Source: Nocardiopsis sp. ATB16-24 (GTDB lineage: Bacteria; Actinomycetota; Actinomycetes; Streptosporangiales; Streptosporangiaceae). Taken from it: DNA of 64,000 nt. Below, in pieces: positions 61,316-64,000 of this stretch (positions are counted from its first letter, which is position 1; each line of letters begins with the position of its first letter). The translations under genes and the position numbers were made by a program. The stretch covers positions 248,001 to 312,000 of the forward strand of contig NZ_JASCXJ010000003.1 in the NCBI RefSeq assembly GCF_030271535.1, in the 5' to 3' direction. Below the pieces are notes generated by a model. It was not told the DNA's origin and ran no database searches. It saw only the letters and a list, made by a program, of their open reading frames with translations.

Positions 61316-62032
61316 TCATCCGGCGTGCTGATCGCCCGGACTCCGTCCGCTCTGCCTGGCCCGCTCCGCCTCGGCGTCCATCTCCCGGGCGCGGACCTGG
61401 TTCCTGCGGTACTCGTCCTGCGAGACCTCGGGCAGGATGCCCTCCTGCCGCAGAACCGGCTCCTCGCCCTGCACGGGTCCGTCGGAATCGATCGGCTCGG
61501 TCTCGTCCACGGGCATGGGACGGTCCTCCCCCACGGGACGGACGGTGGCCTCCGACGGTCGGGCCATGGGCACCGACGGGTTCGGGCCCACCGCCCTCCT
61601 GCTCAGGGTGGCCGAACGCCCCACGCTGCGCAGGAGGGTGATGATCGCCAGCCCCGTGACCAGGTTGATCACCGTCGTGGCGACCTGGCTGGACGTGTCC
61701 GCGGCCTCGGAGAACGGGGAGACGGCGGCGATGGCGGTCGCCAGGCCCAGGATCCATCCGAAGAACTTCAGGGCCCGGGGCGCGCTGAGAAGCAGCAGGT
61801 GCATCAGGCCGGTGGCCAGGAGGGCGGCCACCGCTGCCATGAGGGCGTACATCGCGGTGCCCGCGTCGCCCAGGTTGCCCGCTTCCTCCGGAGCGAGCAC
61901 CGGGACTCCGAACACTCCACGAAAGACCAGCGTGCCCGCGAGGACCACCAGCGCCGCGACGACCGCCGTGGCCAGCCCCCCCGACCACAGCCGCGTGGTG
62001 TTGACGGGTCGTTCACTTCCTATCTCGGTCAT
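61316..62032 (-). CDS. DUF6069-like four-helix membrane protein
   Basis: 238 residues. Four helices occupy about 15-130 (LATAVVAALVVLAGTLVF, ALMAAVAALLATGLMHLLLL, FFGWILGLATAIAAVSPF, VINLVTGLAIITLL), with the typical VFGVPVLAPEE loop after the first. The C-terminal 90 residues are acidic and Arg-rich. ATG 62032 is chosen for the TM1-proximal MTEIGSE start; a few extra codons upstream are open. Function unknown. Confidence 0.72.
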   Translation of the reverse strand: MTEIGSERPVNTTRLWSGGLATAVVAALVVLAGTLVFRGVFGVPVLAPEEAGNLGDAGTAMYALMAAVAALLATGLMHLLLLSAPRALKFFGWILGLATAIAAVSPFSEAADTSSQVATTVINLVTGLAIITLLRSVGRSATLSRRAVGPNPSVPMARPSEATVRPVGEDRPMPVDETEPIDSDGPVQGEEPVLRQEGILPEVSQDEYRRNQVRAREMDAEAERARQSGRSPGDQHAG

Positions 62033-62227
62033 TACCAGTACCCCCAGATACTGTGTCAACGCCGCTCCTACCCCGCATCCACCCATGTACTACGGGTAAC
62101 CGGGAAAACCCGCGTGTTCGCAGGTCATCCCGCACGCCCCGACACACCGCCGAAAAGCCTCGGCCACGCGTGCACCCTCCACCCGCGGACGCACGTTCCG
62201 GTGGAACACACGTGGAACACTGGAGGC

Positions 62228-63358
62228 ATGTCTCACTTCGCGCACGCCCGCGTCGATCTCGACGCGATCTCCGACAACGCGCGGCTGCTCCGAGAGCGTG
62301 CCGGCGGAACCCCGTTCATGGGGGTGGTCAAGGCCGACGGCTACGGGCACGGCGTGATCCCCGCCGCTCGTGCCCTGATGGCGGGCGGCGCGACCTGGCT
62401 GGGCACCGCCCTCATCCGTGAGGCCCTCGAACTGCGCCGAGCGGGGATCACCGTTCCCGTCCTGGCCTGGATCATCCCGCCCGGCGAGCCCGTCGCCGAG
62501 GCCATCGAGGCCGACATCGACCTCGGCGTGAGCGACCGCGCGACCCTGGACGCCGTGGTCGCCGAGGCCCGGCGCCTGGGCCGTACCGCACGCGTCCAGC
62601 TCAAGGCCGACACCGGCCTGAACCGTGGCGGGGCCTCTCCGGCGGACTGGTCCGCACTGGTGGAGGCCGCGGCCCGTGCCGAGGACGAGGGGCGCGTGCG
62701 CGTCTCCGGTGTGTGGTCGCACTTCGCCTGCTCCGACGAGCCCGGCCACCCCTCCATCGCCCTCCAACTCTCACAGTTCCACGAGGCGTTGGAGGTCGCG
62801 GACAAGGCGGGCCTGAGCCCCGAGGTCAGGCACATCGCCAACTCCGCGGCGCTGCTCACCCTCCCCGAGGCCAGGTTCGACCTGGTACGGGGCGGGATCG
62901 CCAGTTATGGTCTGTGCCCCATCCCCGGCCTCACCGTGCCCGGGCTGCGGCCCGCCATGACCTTGTACTCCCGTATCGCCCTGACCAAGCGCGTCCCGGC
63001 AGGGAGCGGGGTCTCCTACGGTCACCGTTACGTCACCGACAAGGAGACCACCCTCGCCCTGGTGCCGCTCGGCTACGCCGACGGTGTGCCCCGCGCGGCC
63101 AGTAACAAGGGCCCCGTCCTGCTCGGTGGGCGCTCCCGCGTCATCGCGGGAACGGTCTGCATGGACCAGTTCGTCCTGGACGTCGGCGACGACGAGGTCA
63201 GGGCCGGGGACCACGCGGTGCTCTTCGGAGACCCGGCGGAGCACCCGGACACCCCGACCGCCGAGGACTGGGCCCGGATCCTGGACACCATCCCCTACGA
63301 GATCGTCACCAGGGTGGGCCCCCGGGTCCCACGCGAGTACGTCGGGGACCTGGCCTGA
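62228..63358 (+). CDS. alr: alanine racemase
   Basis: 376-residue PLP enzyme that makes D-alanine for peptidoglycan. The PLP lysine is in GVVKADGYGHG (residue about 36), the second base Tyr is in GSGVSYGHRYVT (about 262), and the C-terminal MDQFVLDVGDD segment is conserved. ATG 62228 gives family length. Probably cotranscribed with tsaE across a terminator-containing gap. Confidence 0.95.
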   Translation: MSHFAHARVDLDAISDNARLLRERAGGTPFMGVVKADGYGHGVIPAARALMAGGATWLGTALIREALELRRAGITVPVLAWIIPPGEPVAEAIEADIDLGVSDRATLDAVVAEARRLGRTARVQLKADTGLNRGGASPADWSALVEAAARAEDEGRVRVSGVWSHFACSDEPGHPSIALQLSQFHEALEVADKAGLSPEVRHIANSAALLTLPEARFDLVRGGIASYGLCPIPGLTVPGLRPAMTLYSRIALTKRVPAGSGVSYGHRYVTDKETTLALVPLGYADGVPRAASNKGPVLLGGRSRVIAGTVCMDQFVLDVGDDEVRAGDHAVLFGDPAEHPDTPTAEDWARILDTIPYEIVTRVGPRVPREYVGDLA

Positions 63359-63373
63359 GACGTCACGGGAGAG

Positions 63374-63396
63374 GTCGGAGCCGCACCGGCTCCGAC
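63374..63396. terminator. terminator after alr
   Basis: GTCGGAGCC (63374-63382) with GGCTCCGAC (63388-63396), 9-bp perfect stem and a 5-base loop. Confidence 0.7.
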
Positions 63397-63550
63397 GTGT
63401 GTCCGATCGGTCTGTGGGATCCGGTCACGGACCCGCCCCGATCCGCCTAACCTGGACGGAGGGGGTGTTCAACGGAACGCCGGCCCCGGGCGCGCCCCGA
63501 CCCGGCGCGGCCACGACCAGCCCACCACACCCGACACGAGCAGCGAGCCG

Positions 63551-64000
63551 ATGACAGACGCGACAGCAACCACTCCAGGCGCGTTCACCGTCGGCGAGGT
63601 CACCGCCGCCACCGACGACGCCATGCGCGCCCTCGGCCGGGACCTCGCCGCCCTCACCAGACCCGGCGACCTGCTGATCCTGTCCGGGCCGCTCGGCGCG
63701 GGCAAGACCACCCTCACCCAGGGACTGGGCGAAGGGCTCGGCGTGCGCGGAACGATCACCTCACCGACCTTCGTCATCTCCCGGATCCACCCGTCCCTGG
63801 TCGGCGGCCCCGCCCTGGTGCACGTGGACGCCTACCGGCTCGGCGGTGCCGACGAGATCGACGACATCGACCTGGACATGACCCTCGCCGACTCCGTCAC
63901 CGTGGTCGAGTGGGGCGAGGGCGTGGCCGAGGGATTGGCCGACGAGCGGCTGGAGATCCGCATCGAACGTCACCCCGACGACACTCGCACGGTCCACCTG
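63551..64000 (+). CDS. tsaE: tRNA threonylcarbamoyladenosine biosynthesis ATPase TsaE (cut by window edge)
   Basis: The first 150 codons; the gene continues beyond the window. Walker A GPLGAGKTT (about 46-54), then GLGVRGTITSPTFVI and VHVDAYRLGG (Walker B-like D), and VVEWGEGV identify TsaE, the ATPase of the t6A37 tRNA-modification complex. alr-tsaE is a common actinobacterial order. Confidence 0.92.
   Translation, partial: MTDATATTPGAFTVGEVTAATDDAMRALGRDLAALTRPGDLLILSGPLGAGKTTLTQGLGEGLGVRGTITSPTFVISRIHPSLVGGPALVHVDAYRLGGADEIDDIDLDMTLADSVTVVEWGEGVAEGLADERLEIRIERHPDDTRTVHL

Noticed and set aside
1..64000. CRISPR array
   Set aside because: No regularly spaced short repeats were seen; the only direct repeats are two 140-bp units and short 13-mers.
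1..64000. Insertion sequence, transposase or integrase
   Set aside because: No translation resembling a transposase or integrase, and no terminal inverted repeats with target duplications were noticed, even next to the tRNA genes.

Overview
The window is about 70% GC, uses many GTG and TTG starts with GGAGG-type ribosome sites, and carries actinobacterial marker genes (secDF fusion, tatB, fmdB-type protein, glpR/sepX-type protein, F420-type LLM enzyme). It looks like a chromosomal segment of a filamentous actinomycete. A relative of Nocardiopsis or Streptosporangiales is my best guess; that is inferred from gene content and order, not from a marker gene.

Positions 1-19,907 form a CoA-dependent catabolic island. 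It holds two acyl-CoA dehydrogenases, two AMP-forming acyl-CoA ligases, a DUF35/thiolase-like pair, a second SCP2-type thiolase, a MaoC hydratase, a CoA-transferase family protein, four SDR oxidoreductases (three in + operons, one divergent), an amidohydrolase, an LLM monooxygenase-like protein, a Baeyer-Villiger monooxygenase, a hotdog thioesterase and a complete liv-type ABC importer lacking its binding protein. Four intergenic regions carry the same palindrome, AnCAAGnnCTTGnT, which is the published operator pattern of the TetR repressor KstR2 of mycobacterial sterol-ring catabolism. The gene set differs from the known KstR2 regulon, so the substrate is unknown; ring opening by the BVMO followed by CoA-dependent beta-oxidation is the simplest reading.

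Positions 20,795-44,875 are a conserved housekeeping stretch: tRNA-Arg(CCT), a VanY-like peptidase, mscL, an SAF protein, an fmdB-type gene under a CIRCE element, 5-formyl-THF cyclo-ligase, galU, moeA/glp, moaC, mog, a rimJ-like acetyltransferase, a GlpR/SepX-like membrane protein, tRNA-Ala(CGC), a 140-bp direct repeat in a hairpin-rich noncoding tract, tatB, a cold-shock protein, a protein mannosyltransferase, rsmI, an AIM24 protein, secDF, metG, tatD and rsgA.

Positions 45,000-49,050 are a small duplication nest: two intact MHYT-domain membrane proteins, a decayed third MHYT copy, an intact TetR regulator and a decayed tetR copy, with an orphan MafI-like immunity gene between them. Positions 49,390-50,733 hold a short roadblock/LC7 operon.

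Positions 50,752-61,057 hold a sugar-type ABC operon (Gfo/Idh oxidoreductase, RbsA-like ATPase, two permeases, binding lipoprotein, TIM-barrel epimerase), divergent from a ROK repressor across an inverted-repeat operator, plus a second TIM-barrel isomerase and a membrane protein. The window ends with a DUF6069-like membrane protein, alr and the start of tsaE.
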